DNA from: Mycolicibacterium mageritense
Lineage (GTDB): Bacteria > Actinomycetota > Actinomycetes > Mycobacteriales > Mycobacteriaceae
Direction of reading: 5' to 3'
Length of the DNA stretch: 64,000 bases
NCBI RefSeq assembly: GCF_010727475.1
Contig: NZ_AP022567.1
Location: forward strand, 5,704,001-5,768,000
In this document: positions 1-7,660 of the stretch, in pieces
Numbering within the stretch: position 1 is the stretch's first letter
How the letters are laid out: each line of letters begins with the position of its first letter
Position numbers and translations under genes: made by a program
Notes under the pieces: generated by a model
What the model saw: the letters and a program-made list of their open reading frames with translations, nothing else
Databases searched by the model: none
Told to the model about the DNA's origin: nothing

Positions 1-1
1 C

Positions 2-661
2 GAGGCCCTGGTCGAGTCGGCGCTGTGGGAGGCCTCGTTGTTCGAGGAACACGGCTTCGGCGACATCAAGATCAGCGTCAAGCACAGCGACCCCGTCATC
101 ATGGTGGCGGCCTACGAGCAGCTCGCCGCGCAGTGTGACTATCCGCTGCACCTCGGCGTCACCGAGGCAGGCCCGGCATTCCAGGGCACCATCAAGTCCG
201 CCGTGGCGTTCGGTGCGCTGCTGTCCAAGGGCATCGGAGACACCATCCGGGTGTCGCTGTCGGCGCCGCCGGCCGAGGAGGTCAAGGTCGGCAACCAGAT
301 CCTGGAGTCGCTGAACCTGCGGCCGCGCGGTTTGGAGATCGTGTCGTGCCCGTCGTGCGGGCGCGCGCAGGTCGACGTCTACACCCTGGCCAACGCGGTG
401 ACGGCCGGTCTCGACGGGCTCGACGTGCCGCTGCGGGTCGCGGTCATGGGCTGTGTGGTCAACGGGCCCGGTGAGGCGCGCGAAGCCGACCTCGGGGTGG
501 CATCCGGAAACGGCAAGGGCCAGATCTTCGTCAAGGGCGAGGTCATCAAGACCGTGCCCGAGGCGCAGATCGTCGAAACGTTGATCGAAGAGGCCATGCG
601 GCTCGCCGAACAACAGGGACCAAGTGATGCGAGCGGTTCGCCGGTGGTGACCGTAAGCTGA
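2..661 (+). CDS. ispG: 4-hydroxy-3-methylbut-2-enyl diphosphate synthase, C-terminal part
   Basis: Partial gene: it is open from the left edge and the frame begins at base 2. IspG (GcpE) is the [4Fe-4S] enzyme that makes HMBPP in the MEP isoprenoid pathway. The visible part covers the end of the TIM barrel (ISVKHSDP, LGVTEAGP) and the iron-sulfur domain, where the cluster cysteines lie in CPSCGRAQVD and MGCVVNGPGEA. It ends in a variable Ser/Gly-rich tail. The next gene on the same strand starts 53 bases later. The 5' half is outside the window. Identification rests on unmistakable family motifs and on synteny with M. tuberculosis gcpE. Confidence 0.97.
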   Translation, partial: EALVESALWEASLFEEHGFGDIKISVKHSDPVIMVAAYEQLAAQCDYPLHLGVTEAGPAFQGTIKSAVAFGALLSKGIGDTIRVSLSAPPAEEVKVGNQILESLNLRPRGLEIVSCPSCGRAQVDVYTLANAVTAGLDGLDVPLRVAVMGCVVNGPGEAREADLGVASGNGKGQIFVKGEVIKTVPEAQIVETLIEEAMRLAEQQGPSDASGSPVVTVS

Positions 662-714
662 ACATGGCCCTGTGAGCGGGGTCACCACCCTTCGGGTCAG
701 CAGAGAGAGTCTGG

Positions 715-1569
715 ATGTCGGCTCCACCACTATTCCGTCTCGTCGACGAGCGACGGGTCTCCGTGGTGCGCGACGCCACCTCGGTGCTGCGAGTGCTCGA
801 CGAGGATCCCGTCGGGTCGTGCATGGTGTCCTCCCGGGTCGCCGACCACGGCGTCGATCCCGCCGCGATCGGTGGGGAACTCTGGACACGCCGCGGTGTC
901 GGTGAGTCCCTGTGCTACGCCGGTCCCAACCTGATCCCGCTGCGCGGTGACCTCGACGATCTGAAAGCGTTCTCCGACAAGGCCATGAGCACCGCACGGC
1001 GCTGCTCGTCGCTGGTCGGCCACGCGGGTCTGGTCATGCCGATGTGGCAGCGGCTTGAGACGGTGTGGGGCCCGGCCCGTGACGTGCGTGAGCAGCAACC
1101 GTTGATGGTCTTGAACTCGATGCCGCAGTGCGCCGTCGACCCCGCGGTGCGGCCCGTGCGCATAGAGGAACTCGACACTTATCTGGTGGCGGCCATCGAC
1201 ATGTTCATCGGCGAGGTCGGCGTCGACCCCCGGCTGGGCGACGGTGGCCGCGGGTACCGTCGCCGCATCGCGGGATTGATCGCCGCGGGACGGGCCTGGG
1301 CCCGGTTCGAACGCGGTGAGGTCGTGTTCAAGGCCGAGGTGGGTTCGCAGTCGCCGGCCGTCGGCCAGATCCAAGGGGTCTGGGTGCACCCGGACTGGCG
1401 CGGCCACGGGCTGGGCACGGCGGGCACTGCCGCGCTGGCGGCCGCGGTCGTCGGCGGTGGCCGCATGGCCAGCCTCTACGTCAACGACTACAACACCGTC
1501 GCGCGGGCGACCTACGACCGCATCGGCTTCGAACAGATCGGTACGTTCGCGACGATCCTGCTGGATTAG
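715..1569 (+). CDS. GNAT family N-acetyltransferase with DUF4081-type N-terminus
   Basis: 284 aa, ATG start preceded by an AGAGAGAG purine run. The N-terminal half resembles the actinobacterial DUF4081 domain. The C-terminal half is a GNAT fold with the acetyl-CoA loop VWVHPDWRGHGLGTAG (about residues 222-237) followed by YVNDYNTVARATYDRIGF. It directly follows ispG, as Rv2867c follows gcpE in M. tuberculosis. The substrate is unknown. The stop codon overlaps the end of the convergent peroxiredoxin-like gene by a few bases. Confidence 0.88.
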   Translation: MSAPPLFRLVDERRVSVVRDATSVLRVLDEDPVGSCMVSSRVADHGVDPAAIGGELWTRRGVGESLCYAGPNLIPLRGDLDDLKAFSDKAMSTARRCSSLVGHAGLVMPMWQRLETVWGPARDVREQQPLMVLNSMPQCAVDPAVRPVRIEELDTYLVAAIDMFIGEVGVDPRLGDGGRGYRRRIAGLIAAGRAWARFERGEVVFKAEVGSQSPAVGQIQGVWVHPDWRGHGLGTAGTAALAAAVVGGGRMASLYVNDYNTVARATYDRIGFEQIGTFATILLD

Positions 1570-2108
1570 ACCCGGCGCACGAGCTCCAGTAGCTCGTCGA
1601 CCGACCACTGGTCGTCGGCGTGCTCACCGTACTTCGCGGCGACGACGGTTCCGCCGGCGTCGATCAGGAAGTCGGCGGGCAGTCCGAGGCGGCCGCCGTG
1701 CGGTCTGGCGGCCGGCGCGCGGAACCGTCCGGTGGCGGTCGCCGCGACACCTCGCACGATCGTCGGCCAGGCCCGCGGGTCGAGCAGCGCGCGGGGTGTC
1801 GACTCGACCCCGAATTCCTTGTAGTACCGCCTGTTCGGGTCTGCGATCGTCGCGAACGGCAGGTCGGACGTATGCGTGCGGAGTTCGTCGGCGGGGGAGT
1901 GGAAGAACGCCACCTCCCGGATACCTGCGGCGCTGATCTCGTCGTGCCGGGCCGCGAACGATCGCAGATGCAGATTGCAGATCGGGCACCCGGCGAACCG
2001 GCGGAACTGCAGGTGCACCAGGCGGTGCTCGTCCGGAACCGGGATATGTTCGCCTGTGACGCTGACGAATTCGTAGCGAGGGATCGTGGTGATGCTGGGC
2101 CGGGGCAT
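1566..2108 (-). CDS. AhpC/TSA-family peroxiredoxin-like protein
   Basis: 180 aa, ATG start with an AGGAG ribosome site just upstream. It has a thioredoxin fold with a CxxC active-site motif, RRFAGCPICNLHL (about residues 36-48), and a conserved FFHSP segment. The layout fits the AhpC/TSA-like group that reduces peroxides or disulfides with thiols. The gene is divergent from a TetR regulator across 74 bases that hold a perfect 10-bp palindrome, so that regulator probably controls it. There is no signal peptide, so it is cytosolic. The exact reductant and substrate cannot be read from the sequence. Confidence 0.8.
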   Translation of the reverse strand: MPRPSITTIPRYEFVSVTGEHIPVPDEHRLVHLQFRRFAGCPICNLHLRSFAARHDEISAAGIREVAFFHSPADELRTHTSDLPFATIADPNRRYYKEFGVESTPRALLDPRAWPTIVRGVAATATGRFRAPAARPHGGRLGLPADFLIDAGGTVVAAKYGEHADDQWSVDELLELVRRV

Positions 2109-2182
2109 GGCTACTCCTAGTTAGCGTGCGATGTACGCTTACGGGCGACGCTATAGCGATACGCTGTACGCTGTCAATCGCC
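2109..2182. promoter_or_regulatory. Divergent promoter/operator between peroxiredoxin-like gene and tetR
   Basis: Seen directly: a perfect palindrome CGCTATAGCG at 2149-2158, and TGTACGCT repeated at 2132-2139 and 2165-2172, 33 bp apart (about three helical turns). The second repeat contains a TANNNT-type -10 (TACGCT) about 10 bases before the tetR ATG, so a very short leader is possible. Probable operator for the adjacent TetR protein. Confidence 0.55.
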
Positions 2183-2803
2183 ATGCCGCGACCACGTTCA
2201 CTGCGCCCGGAGCAGATCGCCACCGCCGCACTCGCCGTCATCGACGCAGACGGTCTTGCCGCGTTGTCGATGCGCGCAGTGGCGCGCGAGCTGGGCATGG
2301 GCACCATGTCGCTGTACCGATACGTCGCCGACCGGGACGAGCTCGAGGTGATGGTGGTGGATCTCGTTCTGGCCGAAGTGGATCTGGATGTGCCGCGCGC
2401 ATCGCCGTCGCGCCGGGTGACCGTGCTCGCCGAGCGCGTGCGGGACGCCGCGGCCGGCCATCCGTCGGTCGTGCCGCTCGTGCTGACCCATCGCCATCGC
2501 TCGCCGGCGTCGCTGCGGTGGGGGGAGGCGGTCCTGGCCGCGCTCACCGACTGGGGCTACACCGGCAAGCGGCGCGTGTACGCGTTCCGTGCGGTGCTGG
2601 CCTATGTCCTGGGCGCACTTCAGGTGGAGAATTTCGGCGCGCTGACCGGCCCGGGTACCGAGGTGCTCGCCCAGCTTCCCGCCGCACAGTTTCCGCTGCT
2701 GTCGCAGACCGCTGCACAGGCGGCCGGCATCTGCCCGCAGGAAGAGTTCCGCCGCGGCCTCGACATCCTGGTGCGTGGCCTGGATCCCGCGTCATCCCGG
2801 TGA
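2183..2803 (+). CDS. TetR family transcriptional regulator
   Basis: 206 aa from the ATG that starts MPRPRSLRPEQIATAAL. A longer reading from 2126 would run through the operator region and is rejected. The N-terminal HTH is clear: GLAALSMRAVARELGMGTM followed by SLYRYVADRDEL. The C-terminal ligand domain is of the TetR_C type found in small actinobacterial repressors. It probably autoregulates and represses the divergent peroxiredoxin-like gene through the palindrome between them. Its 3' end overlaps the convergent arginase-fold gene by 12 bases. Confidence 0.85.
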   Translation: MPRPRSLRPEQIATAALAVIDADGLAALSMRAVARELGMGTMSLYRYVADRDELEVMVVDLVLAEVDLDVPRASPSRRVTVLAERVRDAAAGHPSVVPLVLTHRHRSPASLRWGEAVLAALTDWGYTGKRRVYAFRAVLAYVLGALQVENFGALTGPGTEVLAQLPAAQFPLLSQTAAQAAGICPQEEFRRGLDILVRGLDPASSR

Positions 2804-3679
2804 AGCCAGCCGGTCGGCGAGGAACGCAATGAAGTCGGCGATCCGGCCTGCGCTTCGCCCGTCGTCGAGATCGGGGTTGTAGATCACGACGCTGGCGCCC
2901 AGGCAGCCGGACACGCTCAGGCACGATGCGGCGAACTCTTCGAGTTGTGTCCAGGTCAGCCCGCCCGGCTGCGGGTAGTCGACTGCGGGCAGCGAAGCGG
3001 TGTCGAGCACGTCGAGGTCGACGTGGAGCCACCAGCCGGCGTCAGCGGCCGCGGCGCCGGCGGTCACCAACTCGGCGATTTCGGACGCTGTCGAGGCGGC
3101 GAGCGTGGCGCAACTGCGGTAGGTCGCGACCCGGTCGTGCACACTCGGCTGACCGGCCTCGGCGAGCTCGGCATGATCGCGAGGTCCAAGGACGGCGACA
3201 TGCTCTGGCCGCAGGCATGGCAGACTGGCGTCGAGTGCCGACGGTCCGCTGAAAAGTCCAAGGGCCAGCCCGATTTCGCAATCAGAGGCCTCCCCTGTGG
3301 GCGTTAGGTGCGGATCCCATGCGTCTTCGTGGCCGTCGAGGAAGACCAGGCCTGCTCCGCCGTCGGCGGCCGCGGCGATGAGCGGAGCCAGCAGGACGGG
3401 GCAATCGCCCGCGACGACGATGGGCGTGGCTCGGTTCTGCCATGCCGAACGCACGGCGGCGGCGCCGGCGGCCACCATCTCGACCAGCGCGTGCTCGTTC
3501 ACAAGTCCGGACGCGCCTCGTGTGGTGGTCATGCCGGTCACCGGAATCCAGCTGGACCGGACCGGCGACGCGAGCCGGTGCTCGACACCTGCGGCGTGGA
3601 TGGCCGCAGGCATCCGCGCGACACCGGTGGGTATCCCGGCGGCGTTGAACGGCACGTAGATCAGTTCGGTTGCGGCCAT
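2792..3679 (-). CDS. Arginase/agmatinase/formiminoglutamase superfamily protein
   Basis: 295 aa. The ATG at 3679 (MAATELIYVPF) is preferred over an upstream start that would overlap the PBP gene. Metal-binding blocks of ureohydrolases are visible: FLDGHEDAW (Asp115, His117, Asp119) and HVDLDVLD (Asp221, Asp223). The first block, normally GGDHS, reads AGDCPV, so Cys92 stands where a Mn-binding His is expected. Activity on arginine or agmatine is therefore doubtful, and another amidine or guanidino substrate, or loss of one metal, is possible. It overlaps tetR at the 3' end and is divergent from PBP-lipo. Confidence 0.8.
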   Translation of the reverse strand: MAATELIYVPFNAAGIPTGVARMPAAIHAAGVEHRLASPVRSSWIPVTGMTTTRGASGLVNEHALVEMVAAGAAAVRSAWQNRATPIVVAGDCPVLLAPLIAAAADGGAGLVFLDGHEDAWDPHLTPTGEASDCEIGLALGLFSGPSALDASLPCLRPEHVAVLGPRDHAELAEAGQPSVHDRVATYRSCATLAASTASEIAELVTAGAAAADAGWWLHVDLDVLDTASLPAVDYPQPGGLTWTQLEEFAASCLSVSGCLGASVVIYNPDLDDGRSAGRIADFIAFLADRLASPG

Positions 3680-3831
3680 GTCGCTGCCGCCACGATAGCC
3701 CTCGGCCGGGGCTGTCCGGCCCGGTGAGGGAAGCGACACCATCGGTGGCCCCGCAGGTTTCGGCACAGTCTCGATTCGGTCTCGGTGCGCCTCCGACGAA
3801 ACCCGCCCGCAGCTTCTTACCATCAGCCACA

Positions 3832-5652
3832 ATGGCAACTCAAACATCATCAGTAACACGGACCGTCGGCCTGTTCAGCGTGGCGGCGGTCATCGGGGCG
3901 GTGGCGCTGAGTGCATGTACACCGAGGCCCGACGGGCCCGAACCGGCGGCGGAGAAGTTCTTCGCGGCCCTGGCCACCGGGGACACCTCGGCCGCCGCAC
4001 AGCTGTCGGACCGCCCGGACGACGCCAAGACCGCGCTGAGCGAAGCGTGGAACGGTTTGCAGGCCACGCGGCTCGACGCACAGATCCTGGGCTCGAAGTA
4101 CTCGCAGGACACCGGCAGCGTGGCCTACCGCTACACGTGGCACCTGCCCAAGAACCGCACCTGGACCTACGACGGCCAGCTGAACATGGTCCGCGACGAG
4201 GGTCGCTGGGAAGTGCGCTGGAGCGCGACCGGACTGCACCCGCGACTCGGCGAACATCAGACCTTCGCGCTGCGGGCCGACGCACCGCGCCGGGCCTCGG
4301 TCAACGAACGCGGTGGCACCGACGTACTGGTGCCCGGCCAGATCTACCACTACGCCCTCGACGCCAGGGCGGCCGGTGCGGCTCTGATGCCGACCGCCCG
4401 CGCCGTCGCCGACGCCCTGCGCCCGTTCATCCCGGCAATCGATCCGCAACTGCTGGCCGAGCAGGCCAGCTCGTCGGCCCAGCCGATGAGCCTGCTCACG
4501 CTGCAGCAGGCCGACCACGACCGCGTCGCCCCGGCCATCGCCGGCCTGGCCGGTGTCGTCGTCACGCCGCAGGCCGAAATGCTGCCCACTGACCCGACTT
4601 TCGCGCCCGCGATCGTCAACGAGGTCAAGAAGGCCGTCGGTGACGACCTCGAGGGCGAGGCAGGCTGGCGCGTCGTCACCGTCAACCAGAACGGCGTCGA
4701 CGTCGACGTGCTCAACGAGGTCGCGGGTCAGCCCGCACCGTCGGTGACCATCAGCCTCGACCGGGCCGTGCAGAACGCCGCGCAGAACGCCGTCAACACC
4801 ACGGGCAAGAAGGCCATGATCGTGGCGATCAAGCCGTCGACGGGCGAGATCCTGGCTGTCGCGCAGAACGCGGCCGCCGACGCCGACGGACCACTGGCCA
4901 CCATGGGGCAGTTCCCGCCCGGCTCGACGTTCAAGATCGTCACGGCGGGCGCGGCGATCGAGCGCGACATGGCCACGCCGAACAGCCTGCTGGGTTGCCC
5001 CGGCACGCTGGAGATCGGGCACCGGATCGTGACCAACTACGACGCGTTCGACCTCGGGACCGTGCCGATGTCGCGGGCGTTCGCCAACTCGTGCAACACC
5101 ACGTTCGCCGAGCTCGCCAGCAAGATGCCGCCGCGCGGTCTCACGCAGGCCGCCGCACAGTACGGCATCGGCACCGATTACCAGGTCGAGGGAATTCCCA
5201 CGGTGACCGGTTCGGTGCCGCCCACGGTAAGCCTCGCCGAGCGCACCGAGGACGGTTTCGGGCAGGGCAAGGTACTGGTCAGCCCGTTCGGCATGGCACT
5301 GGTGGCGTCGACCGTCGCTGCCGGGAAAACCCCTGTGCCGCAACTCATCGAGGGTCATCAGACCATGGTTGACGGTGCGGGTGCACCCATCAGCCCCAAG
5401 ATGCTCGACGGTCTGCGGCCCATGATGCGCCTGGTGGTGACCAACGGCACGGCCAAGGATCTCAACGGGTTCGGCGACGTCCGGGGCAAGACCGGTGAGG
5501 CGGAGTTCGACGGGGGATCGCATTCCTGGTTCGCCGGCTACCGCGGCGATCTGGCGTTCGCGGCGCTCATCGTCGGCGGTGGCAGCTCGGAATACGCGGT
5601 CCGGATGTGCAAGACCATGTTCGACGGATTGCCGCCCGACTACCTGGCCTAG
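3832..5652 (+). CDS. Penicillin-binding lipoprotein (PBP-lipo), class B transpeptidase
   Basis: 606 aa, close to the M. tuberculosis homologue Rv2864c (about 603). It cross-links peptidoglycan on the outer face of the membrane. It has a lipoprotein signal with lipobox LSAC (Cys29), an NTF2/MecA-like N-terminal domain (about 40-150), a dimerisation domain, and a transpeptidase domain with GSTFK (catalytic Ser365, Lys368), SCN (420-422) and KTG (553-555). The ATG at 3832 places the signal peptide correctly; the upstream in-frame extension lacks a signal and is rejected. About 150 bases separate it from the divergent arginase-like gene and hold no clear motif. Family members influence septation and beta-lactam response. 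Confidence 0.95.
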   Translation: MATQTSSVTRTVGLFSVAAVIGAVALSACTPRPDGPEPAAEKFFAALATGDTSAAAQLSDRPDDAKTALSEAWNGLQATRLDAQILGSKYSQDTGSVAYRYTWHLPKNRTWTYDGQLNMVRDEGRWEVRWSATGLHPRLGEHQTFALRADAPRRASVNERGGTDVLVPGQIYHYALDARAAGAALMPTARAVADALRPFIPAIDPQLLAEQASSSAQPMSLLTLQQADHDRVAPAIAGLAGVVVTPQAEMLPTDPTFAPAIVNEVKKAVGDDLEGEAGWRVVTVNQNGVDVDVLNEVAGQPAPSVTISLDRAVQNAAQNAVNTTGKKAMIVAIKPSTGEILAVAQNAAADADGPLATMGQFPPGSTFKIVTAGAAIERDMATPNSLLGCPGTLEIGHRIVTNYDAFDLGTVPMSRAFANSCNTTFAELASKMPPRGLTQAAAQYGIGTDYQVEGIPTVTGSVPPTVSLAERTEDGFGQGKVLVSPFGMALVASTVAAGKTPVPQLIEGHQTMVDGAGAPISPKMLDGLRPMMRLVVTNGTAKDLNGFGDVRGKTGEAEFDGGSHSWFAGYRGDLAFAALIVGGGSSEYAVRMCKTMFDGLPPDYLA

Positions 5653-5709
5653 GTTTGAACGGCCCACCCCACTGGCGGAGCGTCCGGCCGGCGCGCAGCG
5701 TAATTTGGA

Positions 5710-6303
5710 ATGGCCATGACGGAACTCAACGGGGATCTGCCGGAACTGCGGATATCGGATGCCGATCGCAATGGCACATTGCGGCGGCTGCACAATGCCG
5801 TCGCCCTTGGCCTGATCGACATCGACGAGTTCGAGGAGCGGTCGGCGCGGGTGTCGCGCGCGCGGCTGCGCGCCGATCTGGACGTGCTGGTGGGTGATCT
5901 GCCCGGCCCGGGTGCCATCGTCACCTCGGCGGCCGACCGGGTCGAACTGCGCGGCGTGCTCGGATCGCTCAAGCGCCACGGCGAATGGGTCGTGCCGACG
6001 CGGCTGGCGCTCGTGCGGCGCATGGGCTCGGTCGATCTCGACCTGACCCGGGCCCGGTTCGCCGGTCCGATGGTGATCGTGGAACTCGACCTGAAGTTCG
6101 GCGGATTGGACCTGCGACTGCCCGACGGCGCGAGTGCCTCCATCGACGACGTCGAGGTCATCGTCGGCAGCGCCGAGGACCACCGCAGGGACGCCCCCGC
6201 CGAAGGCACGCCACACGTGATCCTCACCGGACGGGTGGTGTGCGGCTCGGTCAGCATCCGCGGGCCGCGCAAGTCGTGGTTCGGTCGCTCTCCGAAGGCC
6301 TAG
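5710..6303 (+). CDS. DUF1707 domain protein
   Basis: 197 aa (the start could also be the second Met, 6 bases later). The N-terminal DUF1707 block reads LRISDADRNGTLRRLHNAV then GLIDIDEFEERSARVSRAR. It is followed by a beta-rich C-terminal part (about 75-190) with repeated VDLDL and GGLDLRLP strands, like the DUF2154/LiaF-type fold. No membrane segment is seen. It follows PBP-lipo by 57 bases on the same strand, as in the tuberculosis backbone, which suggests an envelope-related role. Function unknown. Its stop overlaps the convergent thioesterase by 4 bases. Confidence 0.8.
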   Translation: MAMTELNGDLPELRISDADRNGTLRRLHNAVALGLIDIDEFEERSARVSRARLRADLDVLVGDLPGPGAIVTSAADRVELRGVLGSLKRHGEWVVPTRLALVRRMGSVDLDLTRARFAGPMVIVELDLKFGGLDLRLPDGASASIDDVEVIVGSAEDHRRDAPAEGTPHVILTGRVVCGSVSIRGPRKSWFGRSPKA

Positions 6304-6719
6304 CGCGAATCCAGGACGGCGAAGCTCAACGTCGCGCGCGCCGCGAGCCGGTCGCGGCCGGCGTCCACCACATCGACAGACGTGACGATCAACCGGCGGC
6401 CCGCGCGCACGATGGTCGCCACGGCGCGGGCCGGACCCGCCACGATGGGTGCCAGGTAGTGGATGTTCATGTCGGCCGTCGTGACATCCTGGCCCGGCCC
6501 CACGTGCCGGCCGGCGAGTCGCCCGGCGGCGATGTCGACCAGTGTCGCCACCAGGCCGCCCTGCAGCGCGCCACGGGTGTTGGTCAGATCGGGCCGGTTG
6601 TCCATCTCGACGATCAGCTCGTCGTCGGTGTCCAGCACGTCCCGAAACCCCATCTGGCCGAGCAGGTGGCCGGGCGTGGTCTGCATCGGCCTCGACATCG
6701 GTCCCGACTCGCTCAGCAT
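6300..6719 (-). CDS. PaaI-type hotdog-fold thioesterase
   Basis: 139 aa from ATG 6719 (an alternative ATG lies 21 bases inside). A single hotdog domain with the PaaI signature region NTRGALQGGLVATLVDIAAG (about 48-67) and a later HYLAPIVAGPARAVATIVRAG strand pair. Such proteins hydrolyse acyl-CoA thioesters; the substrate is not predictable. It is divergent from map across 64 bases. The reading frame remains open further upstream into map, but that would overlap an essential gene, so the shorter form is annotated. Confidence 0.82.
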   Translation of the reverse strand: MLSESGPMSRPMQTTPGHLLGQMGFRDVLDTDDELIVEMDNRPDLTNTRGALQGGLVATLVDIAAGRLAGRHVGPGQDVTTADMNIHYLAPIVAGPARAVATIVRAGRRLIVTSVDVVDAGRDRLAARATLSFAVLDSR

Positions 6720-6783
6720 GGCTGACAAGTTAGCATCATTCTCGTCATCAGAGAATTGCGTTCTCGTAGCTATCCTTGCAGCC

Positions 6784-7641
6784 ATGCCTGTTCGTACCGC
6801 TCTTCGCCCTGGTGTGCTGTCGCCGACCCTGTCGGTGCCCAAGTCGATTCCCCGGCCGGAGTACGCGTGGCAGCCCACAGTGCAGGAGGGCAGCGAACCC
6901 TGGGTGCAGACCCCGGAGGTCATCGAGAAGATGCGTGTGGCAGGCCAGATCGCGGCCGCCGCGCTGGCCGAGGCGGGCAAGGCCGTCGCGCCCGGCGTGA
7001 CCACCGACGAGCTCGACCGCATCGCGCACGAGTACATGATCGACCACGGCGCGTATCCATCCACGTTGGGCTACAAAGGTTTTCCCAAGTCCTGCTGCAC
7101 CTCGCTGAACGAGGTCATCTGCCACGGCATCCCGGACTCCACGGTGGTGGAGGACGGTGACATCGTGAACATCGACGTCACGGCCTACATCGACGGTGTG
7201 CACGGCGACACCAACGCGACGTTCCTGGCCGGCGACGTGTCCGAGGAACACCGCCTGCTCGTCGAGCGCACACACGAGGCGACCATGCGGGCCATCAAGG
7301 CCGTCAAACCCGGCCGCGCGCTGTCGGTGGTCGGCCGCGTCATCGAGTCGTACGCAAACCGGTTCGGCTACAACGTGGTTCGCGACTTCACCGGTCACGG
7401 CATCGGCACCACGTTCCACAACGGCCTGGTGGTGCTGCACTACGACCAGCCCGCCGTGGAGACCGTGCTCGAACCCGGGATGACGTTCACGATCGAGCCG
7501 ATGATCAACCTGGGCTCGCTCGACTACGAGATCTGGGACGACGACTGGACCGTGGTCACCAAGGACAAGAAATGGACCGCGCAGTTCGAGCACACCCTGG
7601 TGGTCACCGAGGACGGCGCCGACATCCTGACCCTGCCGTGA
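6784..7641 (+). CDS. map: Methionine aminopeptidase, type I
   Basis: 285 aa, same length as M. tuberculosis MapB (Rv2861c). It removes the initiator methionine from new proteins. The N-terminal extension of about 40 residues, typical of the MapB form, is proline-rich and carries a PxxP-like segment. The pita-bread metal centre is complete: IDVTAYIDGVHGDTNATF (two Asp ligands), GHGIGTTFH (His), TIEPM (Glu) and FEHTLVV (Glu). It starts at ATG 6784. In M. tuberculosis it is followed directly by glnA4; here cobQ follows 19 bases later, the start of a roughly 12.8-kb accessory block. Confidence 0.95.
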   Translation: MPVRTALRPGVLSPTLSVPKSIPRPEYAWQPTVQEGSEPWVQTPEVIEKMRVAGQIAAAALAEAGKAVAPGVTTDELDRIAHEYMIDHGAYPSTLGYKGFPKSCCTSLNEVICHGIPDSTVVEDGDIVNIDVTAYIDGVHGDTNATFLAGDVSEEHRLLVERTHEATMRAIKAVKPGRALSVVGRVIESYANRFGYNVVRDFTGHGIGTTFHNGLVVLHYDQPAVETVLEPGMTFTIEPMINLGSLDYEIWDDDWTVVTKDKKWTAQFEHTLVVTEDGADILTLP

Positions 7642-7660
7642 CCCGCCCCGCGCGCGGAAA

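Noticed and set aside
3850..6216. A 788-codon open frame on the minus strand opposite PBP-lipo
   Set aside because: Shadow of a high-GC gene; the + strand shows all PBP motifs.
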